Assembly (NCBI RefSeq): GCF_010183535.1
Contig: NW_026526124.1
Coordinates: forward strand, 62,001-126,000
Direction: 5' to 3'
Length of the DNA stretch: 64,000 nucleotides
DNA from: Caenorhabditis remanei
Lineage: Eukaryota; Nematoda; Chromadorea; Rhabditida; Rhabditidae
A model generated the notes under the pieces. It ran no database searches. It worked only from the letters and a program-made list of their open reading frames with translations, and was not told where the DNA came from. The position numbers and the translations under genes are program-made. Below are positions 62,081 to 64,000 of the stretch, in pieces (the stretch's first letter is position 1; each line of letters starts with the position of its first letter).

Positions 62081-64000
62081 ATGAGTAGCTACGCTAACGA
62101 TGAGATCACCGTACTTGTCAGAGAGATGGTCGATACGACCGTGGAGCAGGAAGAGATGAGAAGAAATGAGGAACCGGAAGAGGAGGATGTTGTGATGACT
62201 CACACACAGGCTGCCGATGTAAGTATTTTCTTGAAACCTGAAAAACAAACAAACTTGACCAAATTTCCAAAATTATAGGGGAACCTATGTCCAATTTTTC
62301 AAAAATGAGGGGAACCTCTGCCCAAATTTTGATTTTGTACTTGGAAACTTGAAAAATGAGGGGAACCTCTGCCCAAATTTTGATTTTGTACTTGGAAACT
62401 TGAAAAATGAGGCGAACCTCTGCCCAAATTTTGATTTTGTACTTGGAAACTTGAAAAATGGGACGAACCTCTGCCCAAATTTTGATTTTGTACTTGGAAA
62501 CTTGAAAAATGAGGGGAACCTCTACCCAAATTTTCAAATAGAAACGTTTTTCAGAATCAGTTCGGTGGAGCAAGCATGAAAGTGTTGCGTATGTGGAAAG
62601 AGACACCACCAGAGGCATATGCAAAAAATTTCGAGTTTGTCAAGTTGGAGGTTCGCTTACCAAAATCCGCCACAATCGGTGCTTTTGGTCCAAACCACTT
62701 TGGAGAAATGGTGATGGAGCTAGTCACGAAGTATGCCCCGAAGAACGCCACCGACGAGACCAGGGTCGGAGTGACTTTCGATTCTCCAGATTTTGAAGCT
62801 GGAACCGCGGTGGGACTGGCCTTCACCCCAATTCATGCTGTCTCCAACCAGAAGATTGTGCAGACATTGGAGCTACTTTCACAATCAAACCGATCTCCAT
62901 TGGAAATCCACGATCCAGTACTTCAAATGACTTTGAAGTATATTACCCCTCCCTCGGGAAGTGGAAAAAGGAAGATGGGATTCAACATTGAGGACATCTT
63001 GGAGACCAATCTGTTTGGAAAACGCCGCTTGAACCCCGATGATGATGAAGACGCAGGGGGAGTGGACGTGCTGGACCTTCTGGACGATGCTGCAGAAGAA
63101 TCGGAGGATGAGGAAGAAGACAGTGATTTTGAGATCGATGCCGATGGGGAAGTCATGGAAGGGAAGAAGGCAAGACCCAACATTATGAAAAATGATGGTA
63201 AGAATCACAGTTTTACAAGTTTTAATGTCCAATTTTCAGTAAGATTCGACTGTCTTCCACACGCTGTGTATCAGGCAGCCATGTACAATCAGGCATACTA
63301 TGGAGAAACTGCAGCAGATCGAAAGAAAGGAATGGCCATGTACAAGCAGTCAATCAAGATCTCACCCAACAAGCCAAATCAATGTAATGCACTTTTCCAG
63401 GCGGTTCGAGAAATGAAAAGGGTAAGTCGGTTTTCCATACGACAAAATTCATAAAGTTTCTACAGGAGGCTGGCATAACGAAGACCTATGATTTCGGTTA
63501 TACCGATATTCAACAATTTCAAGACACGGTATTCGCTGGAAAGTTACAAATAATTGTAATTGTTGAACATCAGTCGACACCATACTTCTCAGGACCATAC
63601 ATTGGAGAGAACAAGACGATAACACTGTTCCTGAAGGAAGTGAACGGAGTGGGTCACTTTGTAGGAGTCCGCAAACTTCCACCACTCCTAAAAACACGAT
63701 ATTTTTGCTGCCTCTGTTTGGTTCGTTGTGGGAGCTTCGCAGCACACTACAATTGCCCACGCATACACCATCCCTGTGGAGCTCTCGATTGTCCCGAAAC
63801 TCAAGACGACCTTCCCCTGTGCTGCATAAGGTGTACCGCAGTGTTTCGATCAACCGCCTGTCTGGAAAATCATCTGAGAAAAGGTGACATCAACATGAAA
63901 AGAACCATCTATATTTATTCAAAATTTACAGGATCCAGAGCAGGAAAAAGTCGATGCGATCATACCAAATTGTGCAAGAAGTGTGGCGAAATCTACTTCA
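62081..64000 (+). CDS. Polinton/Maverick-like DNA polymerase B gene, 5' part (continues beyond the window)
   Basis: Exons are 62081-62217, 62555-63197, 63240-63421, 63466-63883 and 63932 onward, all in frame. An acceptor TGTTTTCAG lies one base before the ATG. The order fits the N-terminal half of the protein-primed family B polymerases of Polinton/Maverick elements: a conserved N-terminal fold with the SQSNRSPLEIHDP stretch, an acidic linker (about residues 200-245), a CNALFQAVREMKREAGI segment, KLQIIVIVEH, then a Cys/His-rich block (YFCCLCLVRCG, HHPCGALDC, CCIRC, CENHLRKG-like, CKKCG) that precedes the exonuclease domain. The polymerase motifs would lie past the edge. Assignment is by pattern; a stand-alone zinc-finger protein is the alternative. 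Confidence 0.5.
62303..62540. repeat. 51-bp tandem repeats in the first intron of the polymerase-like gene
   Basis: GAACCTCTG-type starts recur at 62312, 62363, 62414, 62465 and 62516, a 51-bp period. Because 51 is a multiple of three, frames on both strands stay open through the array; they are not genes. Confidence 0.85.

Noticed and set aside
62118..62624. Frames of up to 168 codons opposite the first intron of the polymerase-like gene
   Set aside because: They result from 51-bp tandem repeats in the intron.

Overview
The window is nuclear DNA of a nematode, most likely a Caenorhabditis species. It is AT-rich, with many introns of about 45-52 nt, TTTTCAG splice acceptors placed just before start codons (as at trans-splice sites), and BEL/Pao LTR retrotransposons. 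Nearly all of the first 48 kb is mobile DNA; the rest holds small host genes broken up by palindromic transposons.

Layout. (1) 1-7476: a foldback DNA transposon split by LTR element 1 (811-6944, target duplication ATCTG), a gag-only BEL-type element with an in-frame UGA. (2) 7871-10148: a terminal exon of an unrecognised gene and a complete six-exon FAIM-family gene, both on the minus strand. (3) 10527-23500: LTR element 2 (target duplication CCGAT, LTRs matching in every stretch compared), an env-bearing BEL element. Its minus strand encodes a 2965-residue gag-protease-RT-RNase H-integrase-env frame and a spliced zinc-knuckle gene. Its plus strand encodes two more spliced genes, a small mucin-like membrane protein and a 126-residue protein that looks like a bare PAZ domain. 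(4) 26154-48056: an 11-exon SET-domain methyltransferase gene whose tenth intron holds LTR element 3 (26496-44911, target duplication TTACT). Element 3 is 18.4 kb and carries gag and pol plus about 9.5 kb of extra sequence before gag, with three multi-exon accessory genes (321, 356 and 899 residues). (5) 49.7-62 kb: two near-identical 1.62-kb TTAA-flanked palindromes, a mariner-like MITE, a third palindrome, a CK1-like pseudokinase pseudogene, an acetyltransferase fragment and two unrecognised spliced genes. (6) 62081-end: the start of a gene resembling Polinton/Maverick DNA polymerase B, running off the window.

How it fits together. Elements 2 and 3 look like complex retroviruses in layout: full-length RNA for gag-pol, and separately spliced messages for env and accessory proteins. 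Both carry an extra spliced zinc-knuckle gene. Element 2 adds an antisense pair that could act against host small-RNA silencing (inference). Element 3 carries about 90-95 copies of the pentamer CCGCT on its sense strand, in several reading frames and in non-coding parts, which points to an RNA- or DNA-level signal. The spliced models for accessory genes 1-3, the SET gene, the pseudokinase, the 59-kb gene and the two antisense genes were checked by hand: exon lengths sum to multiples of three.
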